Origin: Pyrinomonadaceae bacterium MAG19_C2-C3
GTDB taxonomy: Bacteria; Acidobacteriota; Blastocatellia; Pyrinomonadales; Pyrinomonadaceae
Assembly (NCBI GenBank): GCA_024330265.1
Contig: JANDLT010000006.1
Coordinates: 49,219 to 113,218 of the forward strand
Direction: 5' to 3'
Length of the DNA stretch: 64,000 nucleotides
Positions 1 through 9,050 of this stretch are shown here, piece after piece. The notes below the pieces were generated by a model. The model made no database searches. It was not told the origin of the DNA and saw only the letters and a program-made list of their open reading frames with translations. The first letter of the stretch is position 1; every line of letters begins with the position of its first letter. The translations under genes and the position numbers were made by a program.

Positions 1-365
1 GCGCCCCAGCTTGCGTATGTCACCGATGCCCGCGACGCCAACGACCAGCGCGCTGAAGACGAGCGGCACGACAATCATCAATAACAGGCGAAGGAAAAGC
101 TGACCGATAGGTTCGGTGATGTTATTGATGACCCACACCACGCGCGCGTCATCGCCACCCAACATCGTATTGACCGCGACGCCCGCGACGATACCGATAA
201 GCAAGCCGATGAGAATCCGCGTGTGCAAAGCCAACCCGCGCGGACGGTCGGGAGTTTCATCATCCAAGTCCGTCGTCACCTCACGCTCAAAAGCATCACG
301 CGACCCCGCCGCCGCGCGCCGCGCATCGTCACCACCATCATCATCCCGCCTCATCAAATCAACCA
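1..365 (-). CDS. Dicarboxylate/amino acid:cation symporter, N-terminal part (truncated by window edge)
   Basis: About 121 codons read from an ATG at 365 to the left edge with no stop, so the C-terminal two-thirds lies outside the window. A charged cytoplasmic leader of about 50 residues is followed by hydrophobic segments (HTRILIGLLIGIVAGV, then NNITEPIGQLFLRLLLMIV and VPLVFSALVVGVAGIGD) typical of the first helices of the DAACS (GltP/DctA) family, which imports C4-dicarboxylates or glutamate with Na+ or H+. It follows nadK on the same strand across a 64-base gap filled by a CTACTTT repeat. Substrate cannot be told from this fragment. The leader is longer than usual, so a downstream start is possible. 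Confidence 0.8.
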
Positions 366-390
366 TAAACTTTAATTACCTTTTTACGTT

Positions 391-427
391 TTCTTTCTAC
401 TTTCTACCTTCTACTTTCTACTTTCCC
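391..427. repeat. Single-arm CTACTTT tandem repeat
   Basis: Four to five degenerate copies of a pyrimidine-rich heptamer (CTACTTT/CTACCTT) lie between the nadK stop and the symporter start. The same unit forms full hairpins at 2979-3054 and 51197-51309; here only one arm is present. Confidence 0.7.
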
Positions 428-429
428 TT

Positions 430-1314
430 TCACGCTCCCCAACGAAGCTTGCCGCGAAGCACGTCGAAGTAATTACCGTCGGGCGGTTGGACGAGGTTGA
501 GCCGCGTTTGGCTTTTGGTGATGACGATGCGGTCATCGGCTTCGAGCCGGAATCCGATTTGACCGTCAAGGGTCATCGCCACTTCTTCGGTTGCGGTTTT
601 TAATTTGATTTCAAGCGCGGCGTCATCCGGTATCACGAGCGGGCGATTCGATAAAGTGTGCGGGCATATCGGCGTCAAAACCATCGCGTTCATCGTCGGA
701 TAAACTAGGGGTCCGCCCGCCGATAAGTTGTACGCGGTCGAACCCGTCGGCGTTGAAACGATAAGCCCGTCGGCGCGAAAGACACCGATAAAATCATCGT
801 TCATCTTCCCTTCGATTTCGATGATGCGGGCGAGCGCGCCTTTGCTAATAACGACATCGTTCAGTATGCGCCCGCACAACATACGTTCGCGCCCGCGCCA
901 CACTTCGGCGTCGAACATCACGCGCGGCTTCAATTCATAATCGCCGCGAATGATGGATTCGAGCGCGGGAATCATTCCGTCCGTGTGAAACTCCGTCAGA
1001 TAGCCGAGCCGCCCGAAGTTAATTCCGAGTACGGGAATCTCGCGTGAACCGAGAGTGCGCGCGGTCGCAATCATCGTTCCATCGCCGCCAAGCACAATCA
1101 TCACATCAACGATTTGCGAAAAGTCTTCAAGCGCGGCAATCCGCATCGCTCCGCGTTCACATCCGGTTTCAATTTGCAATTCTTCGATGTTGCGACACCC
1201 GAAAGATTGCAACCCGCGCGCATCAAGCCATTCGACGAGACGACACACCGTCGCCAGCGTTTCCGCTTGCTGCGCTTTGACCGTGACCCCGATGCAGTTG
1301 ATGACAGTTGACAA
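430..1314 (-). CDS. nadK: NAD kinase
   Basis: Phosphorylates NAD to NADP in the cytosol. The protein (about 294 aa from the chosen start) shows the family signature VLGGDGT near residue 80 and the PTGSTAYNLSAGGP segment near residue 180, both diagnostic of ATP-NAD kinases. The open frame extends upstream to 1647, but that part overlaps the preceding gene and is compositionally unlike the family. I place the start at a TTG at 1314 (LSTVINCIGV), which gives normal family length; no clear Shine-Dalgarno supports it, so the exact start is uncertain. It is the third gene of a minus-strand run tlyA - ykgJ-like - nadK. Confidence 0.88.
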   Translation of the reverse strand: MSTVINCIGVTVKAQQAETLATVCRLVEWLDARGLQSFGCRNIEELQIETGCERGAMRIAALEDFSQIVDVMIVLGGDGTMIATARTLGSREIPVLGINFGRLGYLTEFHTDGMIPALESIIRGDYELKPRVMFDAEVWRGRERMLCGRILNDVVISKGALARIIEIEGKMNDDFIGVFRADGLIVSTPTGSTAYNLSAGGPLVYPTMNAMVLTPICPHTLSNRPLVIPDDAALEIKLKTATEEVAMTLDGQIGFRLEADDRIVITKSQTRLNLVQPPDGNYFDVLRGKLRWGA

Positions 1315-1504
1315 GGTGCGGTTTTTACGGAAGTTGATTGTTAAATGTAAGCCGTGAACGGATTTTCCGCTTGGCACACGCGGATAAGGCGAGGCTTGAA
1401 AATTCGTTCGAGCGGCTGAAATGATTGTGTTTGGTGACTTGTGCTTTAAGACTTGCGAGGAACGACCGGATGATAACGACGCGAAGGCAAGAGTGTCAAC
1501 GAAA

Positions 1505-2185
1505 TTATGCGCGATAAAACACGGGCAAGCGGCGTCGCTCCGTGCGGCGACGATACGCGACGTTGCCGTGTTCATCCCATGATGCGCGCCCCGTGCGCCA
1601 CATCGTTTCAAGCCGCGCGAGTTCCGTTTGGTCGCCGTGCGGGTCAACCAACATCAACCACACAGGCACGCTCAACCATGCCCACGCCGTTTGATAAACG
1701 CGCGTGTTCAAGGCTTCGATGTTGTGTTCGGTGCGCCACTGCATCTCAACGGGCGGCAAGTCTTCCCAATTCTCATAGCACGCATGTTGAATGCACGGCG
1801 CGGGTTTGGCGCGGGCGTGTACGACACAACCGACGTTCGGCTCAAAGAGCGGGCAGGCGAAAGTTTGACGAAAATTTGTTTCCGTGTGCGTGACGCGCAA
1901 ACCATAACGCTCGACCGTCGCCCGCGCCCGCATGTAAATCCGATTTCGCGCGGCATCGTCAAGGCGCGGCGTGCGATTCAAAGTTTCGCGCATCGCTACG
2001 GCTTCGAGCCACGTGATGTGGACGTTGACGAAATGCGCGTCTGTACAACACGCACCCGGCGTCAAACACGTTCGACAATCTTGCGCCGCAGGTTCGTAAT
2101 TGATTTTGATGTCGCGCTTATACCGCGTCTTGCTTCGCTGCAAAAGCGTCAGCGCGGCACTTTCACTTAAACGATTCATGCTCAT
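1505..2185 (-). CDS. YkgJ-family cysteine cluster protein
   Basis: A 226-aa protein with the cysteine pattern of the YkgJ/zinc- and iron-chelating domain family (PF03692): C-x2-C-x5-CC (CRTCLTPGACC) near residue 37-47, then a CPLFEPNVGC segment near residue 111 and C-x4-C (PCIQHAC) near residue 130. The family binds metal through these cysteines; its cellular role is poorly known. The ATG overlaps the tlyA stop by four bases (ATGA), so the two are translationally coupled. The arginine-rich C-terminus is less conserved and its boundary with nadK is unclear. Confidence 0.8.
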   Translation of the reverse strand: MSMNRLSESAALTLLQRSKTRYKRDIKINYEPAAQDCRTCLTPGACCTDAHFVNVHITWLEAVAMRETLNRTPRLDDAARNRIYMRARATVERYGLRVTHTETNFRQTFACPLFEPNVGCVVHARAKPAPCIQHACYENWEDLPPVEMQWRTEHNIEALNTRVYQTAWAWLSVPVWLMLVDPHGDQTELARLETMWRTGRASWDEHGNVAYRRRTERRRLPVFYRA

Positions 2186-2976
2186 TTGCCGTCAACGTCT
2201 TTGCCGTTCTCTTGCCTCACGCTTTCTTGCTTAACATACAATGCGAGAAACTCTTTGTTGCCTTCCGCTCCGGTGACAGGGGAATCAATCACCGCGCGCA
2301 CCGCTAAACCTAAATCTGTCGCGGCTTGATTTACCTCTGCGATGACGCGCTCATGTTGTTTGGAATCGGTGACGATGCCGCCCTTGCCGACTTCGCCGCG
2401 CCCGACTTCAAACTGCGGTTTGATGAGCGTGATTAGTTGTCCTTCATGAGCAAGAAAACCCACGAGCGCAGGTAAGATTTTCGTTGCCGAAATGAAAGAA
2501 ACATCCATCACGATTAAATCGAAACCGTTTGGATATGAAGGGAAATCTTCAAAATGAAGGTAACGTGCGTTCGTTGATTCGCGCACTTCGACACGCTCAT
2601 CAACCCGCAACTTATAAGCGAGTTGGTTGCGCCCGACATCCACCGCGACGACACCCCGCGCCCCGCGTTGTAAAAGACAATCCGTGAAACCGCCCGTCGA
2701 AGCACCGATGTCGAGACACGTCGCGCCGTTCACATCAATGTTCCAAACGTCAAGCGCATGTTCCAACTTCAACGCACCGCGCCCGACAAATCGAAACGCC
2801 GGGTCATCGGTGCCGCGCACGCGAAGCTGTGCATCGGGATCGGTCAACTCCGAAGGCTTTTCAACGCGCCGTTCGTCAACGAGTACCAGACCCGCCATCA
2901 CCAACGCCTGCGCCCGCGTCCGCGATTCGGCAAGCCCGCGCTCAACCAGCAATTTATCTATCCGTTCACCCCGCAT
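2182..2976 (-). CDS. tlyA: TlyA-family rRNA (cytidine-2'-O)-methyltransferase
   Basis: 264 aa. An N-terminal S4 RNA-binding domain (MRGERIDKLLVERGLAESRT, residues 1-60) precedes an FtsJ/RrmJ-like SAM domain with CLDIGASTGGFTDCLLQRGA near residue 85 and VMDVSFIS near residue 155. This arrangement is that of TlyA, which 2'-O-methylates cytidines in 16S/23S rRNA and is often annotated as hemolysin A. The open frame runs 33 codons further upstream, but that extension is only the translated AGTAGAA hairpin, so I start at the ATG at 2976. The C-terminus (about 20 charged residues) is an extra tail and overlaps the next gene by four bases. Confidence 0.9.
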   Translation of the reverse strand: MRGERIDKLLVERGLAESRTRAQALVMAGLVLVDERRVEKPSELTDPDAQLRVRGTDDPAFRFVGRGALKLEHALDVWNIDVNGATCLDIGASTGGFTDCLLQRGARGVVAVDVGRNQLAYKLRVDERVEVRESTNARYLHFEDFPSYPNGFDLIVMDVSFISATKILPALVGFLAHEGQLITLIKPQFEVGRGEVGKGGIVTDSKQHERVIAEVNQAATDLGLAVRAVIDSPVTGAEGNKEFLALYVKQESVRQENGKDVDGK

Positions 2977-2978
2977 TA

Positions 2979-3054
2979 AAGTAGAAAGTAGAAGGGAGAA
3001 AGTAGAAGGGAGAAAACATTTAGTTTCTACTTTCTCCCTTCTACTTTCTACTTT
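2979..3054. repeat. AGTAGAA-repeat hairpin
   Basis: Purine-rich AGTAGAA/AGGGAGAA copies are followed, after a short spacer (cattta), by their reverse complements TTCTACTTTCTCCC. The hairpin lies between the tlyA start and the stop codon of the preceding minus-strand gene, whose TAA (3053-3055) is at its edge. Confidence 0.85.
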
Positions 3055-3964
3055 ATCTCGGCGGTTGACCTTCAAAAATTTCGCTCACGCCTTCGGAAGT
3101 TCCCCTTTGCCGATTGCGACGTTCTCGTGGTTGTCGTTCATCTCCTAAGACGCGGCGTATGCGGTCGGCGTAACGTCGCTGCGGCGGTGCGACGGGTTCT
3201 TCATCTTCAGTGTTTGCATCATCACCGCGCTTGCCGACTTTGCGCGGGCGACGTTCGTTCTCATTTTCTTCATCGGCTGCACGCTTTGCTTCTTCACGAC
3301 GCGCGGCGGCGCGTTCGGCGGCGAGACGTTCGGCGGTCGCACGCTCGGCGGCGCGTCGTTCTTCGGCTTCGCGTTCGGCGTTCTTGTCCGCCGCGACGCT
3401 CTCATCTTTCTTAGGTTGTTTCTCGACGGCGGCGGTCGTTGTCCGGCGCGCGGCGTCGTTGTTGGAATTGTCTTTCGCGTTCTTAACTGCGTCGTTCGCC
3501 GCATTACTGTTCGCGTTTTCGGTGCGACGTGCTTCCGCCGTTGTCGGGCGCGAGGAAGCGGTGCTTTCCGGCGACGGCGAAGTTGACGGCTCATCAATTT
3601 CATCCATCGAAACCGCGATGTTCGTCGGTGAAGCTTCCGGCGAGGGAGACGGAAATGCGGCGAGTCCGGGCGTCGGGGCGGTGACGGCGGCGGGTGCGGT
3701 CGCCTGTTGATTCGGCGTGCTGTTGGCGGTGCGACGTTGATAAAAGCTGAACGCCGCGACTGTGACAAGGCTGCCGACGAGAGCCGAAACCGCAATCGCT
3801 CCGAACATCCATGAACGGCGCGTCGGCTTAGACTCGCGCTTTGGCGAAACAACGGCGGCGGTCAAAGGTGTGACGGGTTGCGCGATTTGCGTCGCCTCGC
3901 TGTCAAAGAAATGCGACGGCAAAGCGTAATCTTGATTGTCGTTCGAGGTTGGCTGGTAAGTCAT
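3053..3964 (-). CDS. Hypothetical membrane-anchored, Ala/Glu/Arg-rich protein
   Basis: 303 aa, not recognised as a named family. One transmembrane helix (about residues 51-75, SWMFGAIAVSALVGSLVTVA) separates a 50-residue N-terminal segment from a Pro/Thr/Ser-rich stretch (residues 85-150). Then comes a highly charged, probably helical Glu/Arg/Ala repeat region (residues 195-245), with a basic C-terminus. The shape suggests a bitopic protein with an extended periplasmic part. The frame could open four codons earlier at a TTG, but the ATG at 3964 is preferred. It lies between dxs and tlyA on the same strand, each side separated by a repeat hairpin. Confidence 0.6.
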   Translation of the reverse strand: MTYQPTSNDNQDYALPSHFFDSEATQIAQPVTPLTAAVVSPKRESKPTRRSWMFGAIAVSALVGSLVTVAAFSFYQRRTANSTPNQQATAPAAVTAPTPGLAAFPSPSPEASPTNIAVSMDEIDEPSTSPSPESTASSRPTTAEARRTENANSNAANDAVKNAKDNSNNDAARRTTTAAVEKQPKKDESVAADKNAEREAEERRAAERATAERLAAERAAARREEAKRAADEENENERRPRKVGKRGDDANTEDEEPVAPPQRRYADRIRRVLGDERQPRERRNRQRGTSEGVSEIFEGQPPR

Positions 3965-4073
3965 TTGTTTTAGCAATGCGCCTGATGATGTTGACCGTCG
4001 TAAATTTTTAGGGAGTGAGTTTAACCGCGCGGAACTTTTGATGCCGTCGTCGCGTTTCGGGTTGACATCCCAA

Positions 4074-4156
4074 AATGCGGAATGCGGAGTGCGGAATGCT
4101 GATTTGAGAACTGCCTTTCAATCCGCACTCCGCACTCCGCATTCCGCGCTCTGCAC
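4074..4156. repeat. GCGGAAT/GCGGAGT-repeat hairpin
   Basis: Copies of a 7-8-base unit (TGCGGAA, TGCGGAG) are followed after about 25 bases by ATCCGCACTCCGCACTCCGCATTCCGC in inverse orientation. The hairpin ends two bases before the dxs stop codon. Confidence 0.85.
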
Positions 4157-4157
4157 T

Positions 4158-6113
4158 TCACCCGCGCCGCACGGCATGACTCGAAGCAGGCTGTGTGTGG
4201 CGTGCGCGGCGTTCATCTAAAACTTCGACTTCGGCGCGCACACGCTCCGCGATACCGTCGGCGTCCAAGCCGAATTTCGCCAACAACAATTTCGCGTCAC
4301 CGTGCGTCACCGTGCGGTCAGGCACGCCCATTCGCACGACGCGCACGCGGTCTTGCAAACCGTTCTCTTCCAACAATTCAAGCACCGCCGAACCGAATCC
4401 GCCCGCGAGATACGCTTCTTCAATCGTCACGATTAAACGCTTCGTCCGTGCGAGAGCGAGCAACAATGCCGAATCGAGCGGCTTGATAAAACGGGCGTTG
4501 ATGACTGTGGTTTCGATGCCGTCTCTGGCGAGTTGCGCGGCGGCTTCATTCGCCGGATGCACCATCGAACCGCACGCGACAATAGCGATTTCACTCCCCC
4601 CGTCGCCCATCGCATCACGCATGATTTCCGCTTTGCCGATTTCCAAAACTTCCGGCGCGCGTGTCACGTCCGCACCCGTGCCGCTGCCGCGCGGGTAACG
4701 CACGGCAATTGCTCCCGGATGTTCCACCGCCGTCAACATCATGTCGCGCAATTCGCCTTCATCTTTCGGTGACATCAGGATGATGTCCGGCACGCCGCGC
4801 AAATACGCGATGTCTAAAAGCCCGTGATGCGTCGCCCCGTCGCCGCCGACGATTCCGGCGCGGTCGAGCATGAAAGTTACATCCAAGTTTTGCAAACATA
4901 CATCGTGAACAATCTGGTCGAACGCGCGTTGGAGAAAAGTCGAATAGATGGCGACGACCGGCTTCAAACCTTCGCACGCCAGCCCTGCGGAAAACGTCAC
5001 GGCGTGTTGTTCCGCGATGCCGACATCGAACGCGCGTTCGGGGTATTTTTCCAACACCATATCAACGCCCGTCCCGTCGGGCATCGCGGCGGTTAAGGTG
5101 ATAATGCGTTCATCCTTCGCCATCAGTTCGCACATCGTCTTACCGAAAATCGCCGTGTACGTCGGCGCACTTGGCGCACTCGACTTAATCCCCGCACCCG
5201 TCGCTATATCGAAGGGACCCGAAGCGTGCCACTTATAACGATTCTTTTCCGCCGGGGCGTAGCCTTTACCCTTGACGGTCAGGGCATGAACGACGACCGG
5301 ACCGTCTTCAGCTTGGGCTTCGCGCAAGGCGTGGACGAGGGCGTTCGTATCATGCCCGTCAACATAGCCGATGTATTTGAAGCCGAGTTCATTGACGAGC
5401 GCGCCGGGCAGCACCGCCGCCGCGAGCGCGTCCTTGACCGTCTTCGCGGCGTTGTGAAGTTGCCCGCCGATAGAAGGTATCGCGCGCAGGGTTTCCGCGA
5501 GTTCATCTTTGAAACGATGATAGGGTTGGGCTTCGCGTATGCGATTGAGGTATCCGGTCAGCGCGCCGACCGCCGGAGCGATGGACATCTCGTTATCATT
5601 TAAGAGAACAATTAAGCGCGTCCGCAGATGTCCGGCTTGATTTATCGCTTCCATCGCCATCCCGCCGGGCAGAGAAGCATCACCGATAAGGGCGCAGACA
5701 TGATGTTTTTCACCGCGCGCATCGCGGGCGATTGCCATCCCCAGAGCGGCGGAAATCGAAGTCGAAGCATGACCCGCCCCGAAGGTGTCGTATTCGGATT
5801 CGTCGCGCCTAAGAAAGCCGCTGATGCCGCCGTACTGTTTAATCGTCGGAAACACGTCGCGGCGTCCGGTCAGGATTTTATGCGCGTAGGCTTGATGTCC
5901 AACGTCCCAGACGAGACGGTCACGCGGCGTGTCGAACGCGAAGTGCAAAGCGACGGCGAGTTCGACCGCACCCAGAGATGCGCCGGTGTGTCCGCCGATG
6001 CGCGACATGGTTTCGATGATGTAGTCCCGGATTTCGGCGGCAACTTGCGGCAGTTGGTTTAACTCCAGACGGCGCAAATCGGCGGGTTCGTTAATGGTGC
6101 GTAGTAACTTCAT
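4158..6113 (-). CDS. dxs: 1-deoxy-D-xylulose-5-phosphate synthase
   Basis: Condenses pyruvate and glyceraldehyde-3-phosphate, the first step of the MEP isoprenoid pathway; needs thiamine diphosphate and Mg2+. 651 aa, normal for the family. Visible landmarks: LVWDVGHQAYAHKILTGR near residue 70, the cofactor motif region IGDASLPGGMAMEAIN ending in LLNDN near residue 175, a transketolase-like pyrimidine domain with DVGIAEQHAVTFSAGLA near residue 365, and a C-terminal domain. The TPP motif reads GDA rather than the common GDG. I use the ATG at 6113 (MKLLRTINEP), matching family N-termini, rather than one four codons earlier. Confidence 0.95.
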   Translation of the reverse strand: MKLLRTINEPADLRRLELNQLPQVAAEIRDYIIETMSRIGGHTGASLGAVELAVALHFAFDTPRDRLVWDVGHQAYAHKILTGRRDVFPTIKQYGGISGFLRRDESEYDTFGAGHASTSISAALGMAIARDARGEKHHVCALIGDASLPGGMAMEAINQAGHLRTRLIVLLNDNEMSIAPAVGALTGYLNRIREAQPYHRFKDELAETLRAIPSIGGQLHNAAKTVKDALAAAVLPGALVNELGFKYIGYVDGHDTNALVHALREAQAEDGPVVVHALTVKGKGYAPAEKNRYKWHASGPFDIATGAGIKSSAPSAPTYTAIFGKTMCELMAKDERIITLTAAMPDGTGVDMVLEKYPERAFDVGIAEQHAVTFSAGLACEGLKPVVAIYSTFLQRAFDQIVHDVCLQNLDVTFMLDRAGIVGGDGATHHGLLDIAYLRGVPDIILMSPKDEGELRDMMLTAVEHPGAIAVRYPRGSGTGADVTRAPEVLEIGKAEIMRDAMGDGGSEIAIVACGSMVHPANEAAAQLARDGIETTVINARFIKPLDSALLLALARTKRLIVTIEEAYLAGGFGSAVLELLEENGLQDRVRVVRMGVPDRTVTHGDAKLLLAKFGLDADGIAERVRAEVEVLDERRARHTQPASSHAVRRG

Positions 6114-6160
6114 AGTGAGGCGCATTGTAACTTGAGTGTCAGGGTTTTTGCATCACACCA

Positions 6161-6304
6161 AGCAGTAGGCGGAGGGCAGTAGGCGGTAGGCGGTGTAAGG
6201 ACAGTTCAAAGTTCAAGGTTGAACATTCAATGCCTACTGCCTAACTTTGAATCTTGAATACCTGCGTTATTCTGCCTGCTGCCCTCTGCCTACTGCCTAC
6301 TGCT
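6161..6304. repeat. GCAGTAGGC-repeat hairpin
   Basis: The left arm AGCAGTAGGCGGAGGGCAGTAGGCGG and the right arm CTGCCCTCTGCCTACTGCCTACTGCT are inverse copies built from a 7-9-base unit. The loop holds a second, imperfect inverted pair (GTTCAAAGTTCAAGG / CTTTGAATCTTGAAT). The right arm contains the TAG stop of the phosphoesterase gene. The same family occurs at 22262, 25372 and 41286. Confidence 0.88.
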
Positions 6305-7136
6305 TCCGCAATCGAATAACCGCGATTTCCGGGCGCGCTCCCAAACGCACGGGCAAGGCGATGACGCCCGTGCCGCGCGAAACGTAAAGCTGTGTGCGCC
6401 CGCGTTTGAATAATCCACTGACATAACGAAACTGCTCCATGAAGCGCACGGGCGCACCGATAATCGGCAAACTTACCTGCCCGCCGTGCGTGTGTCCGGC
6501 GAGAATCAAATCATATTCCCGCGATTCCGCTTCATCGAACACAGAGGGTTGGTGCGACAACAAAATCGCGGGTCGCGTGAAATCCAATCCGCGCCGCGCT
6601 TGTGTCCAATCCGTCGCCGCAAACGAACGGTCACCGATGCCCGCGAGTTGAAGTCTTTCGCCTTTATAAGTTAAGCCTGTGTTCTGATTAAACAAGACTT
6701 CGATGTGATGACGACGAAGCGTTTCAACTACGGCTTGCGGGTCGTCCGTGTGGTCATGATTCCCCGTCACCGCCCACACGCCACACGGCGCGGCAAGCGT
6801 CGCAAGCAGTTCGGCGCACGGCTCAAGCAATCGTTCGCCTTTATCATCGGTCGTAAAATCCCCTGTCAGCGCGAACATATCGGGAGCAGTCTCACGCGCG
6901 ATTTCGACGACGCGCCGCACCTCTCCGAGCGACACGAGACGGCTGTGATGAATGTCCGTGACTTGTGTGATACGAAAGCCGTCGAAGGCGGGCGGCAAGT
7001 TTTTGATGAACACATCGCGCCCCGTAAGTTCGTAATCAAACGGCGCGATGAGCGTCGCGTGCGCCGTCGTCGCACACGCACCGACAACGGCGGCAGCCGC
7101 CACAGAAGTTAAAAATCTTCGTCGTGTCCACGTCAT
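6297..7136 (-). CDS. Tat-exported calcineurin-like metallophosphoesterase
   Basis: 279 aa from the ATG at 7136. The N-terminus MTWTRRRFLTSVAAAAVVGA is a twin-arginine signal, followed by an Ala-rich h-region and a likely cleavage near residue 28. The two-metal motifs are complete: D-x-H in QVTDIHHSR, GDFTTD, GNHDH, and GHTHGG. This is the YkuE-like branch, whose members act outside the cytoplasmic membrane on phosphoesters; the substrate is unknown. The open frame extends 21 codons upstream, but the Tat signal decides the start. Its stop codon lies inside the GCAGTAGGC hairpin. Confidence 0.88.
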   Translation of the reverse strand: MTWTRRRFLTSVAAAAVVGACATTAHATLIAPFDYELTGRDVFIKNLPPAFDGFRITQVTDIHHSRLVSLGEVRRVVEIARETAPDMFALTGDFTTDDKGERLLEPCAELLATLAAPCGVWAVTGNHDHTDDPQAVVETLRRHHIEVLFNQNTGLTYKGERLQLAGIGDRSFAATDWTQARRGLDFTRPAILLSHQPSVFDEAESREYDLILAGHTHGGQVSLPIIGAPVRFMEQFRYVSGLFKRGRTQLYVSRGTGVIALPVRLGARPEIAVIRLRKQ

Positions 7137-7267
7137 AACATTTATGTCGTCCGTCAGGAGTGAAATCGAAATCAAATATAAAGCACGAACGCACGGCACT
7201 CATGTTACGCGCGGACGCACACCTGTTGTCAAAGCACCCGGAAGAAAACCGGCTTTCGATGCGTCGC

Positions 7268-7295
7268 TTGACAAACCGCGTTCGTTGTTTAGAAT
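7268..7295 (+). promoter_or_regulatory. Sigma-70-type promoter of tRNA-Ser
   Basis: Perfect -35 TTGACA (7268-7273), 16-base spacer, -10 TAGAAT (7290-7295). The expected start near 7302 is about 17 bases before the mature tRNA 5' end. Confidence 0.8.
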
Positions 7296-7318
7296 TACAC
7301 CCGCTCTAATCCGCGCAT

Positions 7319-7405
7319 GGAGATGTGGCTGAGTGGACGATAGCGGCGGTTTGCTAAACCGTTAAGGGCGAAAGTCCTTCACAGGTTCGAATCCTGTCAT
7401 CTCCG
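7319..7405 (+). tRNA. tRNA-Ser (anticodon GCU)
   Basis: The acceptor strands GGAGATG (7319-7325) and CATCTCC (7398-7404) pair fully, with discriminator G. The anticodon loop TTGCTAA gives GCU, reading AGC/AGU serine codons. A long variable arm (AAGGGCGAAAGTCCTT) confirms class II, and the T-arm GGTTCGAATCC is intact. The 3' CCA is not encoded. Confidence 0.96.
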
Positions 7406-7410
7406 TTACC

Positions 7411-7484
7411 CAGTGGTCAGTGGTCAGTGATCGGTGGTCAGCAAAACTTTTTCTGACCACTGTCCACCGACCACTGACCACTTT
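7411..7484. repeat. GGTCAGT-repeat hairpin
   Basis: CAGTGGTCAGTGGTCAGTGA is followed by the inverse TGACCACTGTCCACCGACCACTGACCAC around an A/T-rich loop. It fills the gap between the tRNA and gltX and ends seven bases before the gltX ATG. Confidence 0.85.
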
Positions 7485-7490
7485 ACTTTT

Positions 7491-8984
7491 ATGACTGTTC
7501 GCGTTCGTTTCGCTCCCTCACCGACCGGCTACCTGCACATCGGCGCAGCCCGCACCGCCCTGTTCAATTTTCTTTTCGCGCGCAAAACGGGCGGCAAGTT
7601 TCTCGTCCGCGTCGAAGACACAGACCTCGCGCGCTCGACCGAAGAATCTACGCGCTCGATTTTTGAAGGCTTGGAATGGCTCGGTCTGAACTTCGATGAA
7701 GAACCCGTTTTCCAATCCGCGAACGCCACCGCACACCGCGATGCCGCCCTTCGTTTAATCGCAAACGGCAAAGCTTATCGTGATTTCACGCCGAAAGAAG
7801 AACACGCCGAAGGTAAAGTCAAACAGGACATCGCGGAACGTGCGCGCCGCGACCACGCCGAAGGCATAGACCATCGCGCCAATGCGTGCCGTGATTTAAC
7901 GACGGAGGAATCCGACCGCCGCGCCGCCGACGGCGAACCGTTCGCCGTGCGTTTGAAAGTTCCGGTTAATGGAAGTTCGCATTTTGAAGACATGGTGTAC
8001 GGCGAACAAACGCGCGATTACTCCGAAATCGAAGACCTCGTTCTGCTTCGCTCCGACGGTCATCCGCTTTATAACCTGTCCGTCGTGTGCGACGACATTG
8101 CGATGAACATCACGCACGTCATACGCGGGCAAGACCATCTCACCAACACGCACAAACAGATTCTGATTTACAAGGCACTTGAAACAAACGTCCCGCGCTT
8201 CGCCCATCTTCCGCTCATCCTCGCGCCCAACAAAGCCAAACTCTCGAAGCGCAAACATGGCGAAGTCGTATCTTTGACGACCTACCGCGACAGGGGTTTT
8301 CTGCCCGAAGCCTTCGTCAATGCGCTGGTGCTTTTCGGCTGGTCACCGCCGGATGAGCATGAAATCTTCACCTTCGACGAACTTATCAAACAGTTCGACC
8401 TTGAACACATACACCGTTCAAACGCCGTCTTTAATTTTTCGGAAACCGACGCGCGCCTGTGGACTGACCAGAAAGCGCAGTTTATCAACGCCGAGTATGT
8501 TCGCACGATGCCGTTTGAAAACTTGTTGCCTTACATCCAAAGCGAACTCGAAAGCGTGGGACTCTGGCGTGATGAATATGCGGGCGAACGTCGGGCGTGG
8601 TTTGAAGCGACCGTCAATCTGATACGCGAACGCTTTTACACGCTCAAGGATTTCAGCGGACAAGGACGCGCCTACTTTGCCGACGATTTTCCGTTTGACG
8701 CTGCGGCGGTCAAGAAGAACTTGAAGAAAGACGAACGACTCCGCGAACTGCTTCCTGCCCTCGCGGAAAAGTTTTCTAGCCTTGAGCCGTTCACGCACGA
8801 CGCGACGGAAGCGGCGATGCGCGAATTTTGCGAACACCACGCGGTCAAAGTCGGCGTCATCGCCAACGCCGCGCGCACCGCTCTGACAGGTCAAGCCGTC
8901 GGTGCTTCGATGTTCCACGTCTTTGAATCCATCGGGCGCGAACGCGCAATCAAGCGTCTGCGCGATGCAACAAGTTTGATTTAA
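7491..8984 (+). CDS. gltX: Glutamyl-tRNA synthetase
   Basis: Charges tRNA-Glu with glutamate. 497 aa. The class I signature FAPSPTGYLHIGAARTALFN lies at residues 6-25 (HIGH-type motif HIGA), and the KMSKS-type motif KLSKRKHG near residue 245 follows RGQDHLTNTHKQILIY. A C-terminal anticodon-binding helical domain is present (EFCEHHAVKVGVIANAARTA). The frame opens 19 codons upstream, but those translate the GGTCAGT hairpin, so the ATG at 7491 is used. Confidence 0.95.
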   Translation: MTVRVRFAPSPTGYLHIGAARTALFNFLFARKTGGKFLVRVEDTDLARSTEESTRSIFEGLEWLGLNFDEEPVFQSANATAHRDAALRLIANGKAYRDFTPKEEHAEGKVKQDIAERARRDHAEGIDHRANACRDLTTEESDRRAADGEPFAVRLKVPVNGSSHFEDMVYGEQTRDYSEIEDLVLLRSDGHPLYNLSVVCDDIAMNITHVIRGQDHLTNTHKQILIYKALETNVPRFAHLPLILAPNKAKLSKRKHGEVVSLTTYRDRGFLPEAFVNALVLFGWSPPDEHEIFTFDELIKQFDLEHIHRSNAVFNFSETDARLWTDQKAQFINAEYVRTMPFENLLPYIQSELESVGLWRDEYAGERRAWFEATVNLIRERFYTLKDFSGQGRAYFADDFPFDAAAVKKNLKKDERLRELLPALAEKFSSLEPFTHDATEAAMREFCEHHAVKVGVIANAARTALTGQAVGASMFHVFESIGRERAIKRLRDATSLI

Positions 8985-9050
8985 CCGTCATCGTAAATTG
9001 AGGCACACGATTACAAATATGAATTTCCACATTAGCTAAGGAATTATTTT

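Noticed and set aside
1315..1647. N-terminal extension of NAD kinase
   Set aside because: Overlaps the YkgJ-like gene, has no family similarity and exceeds normal NadK length.
3210..3710. Plus-strand Ser/Ala/Arg-rich frame
   Set aside because: Antisense of the Glu/Arg/Ala-rich hypothetical protein; low-complexity shadow.
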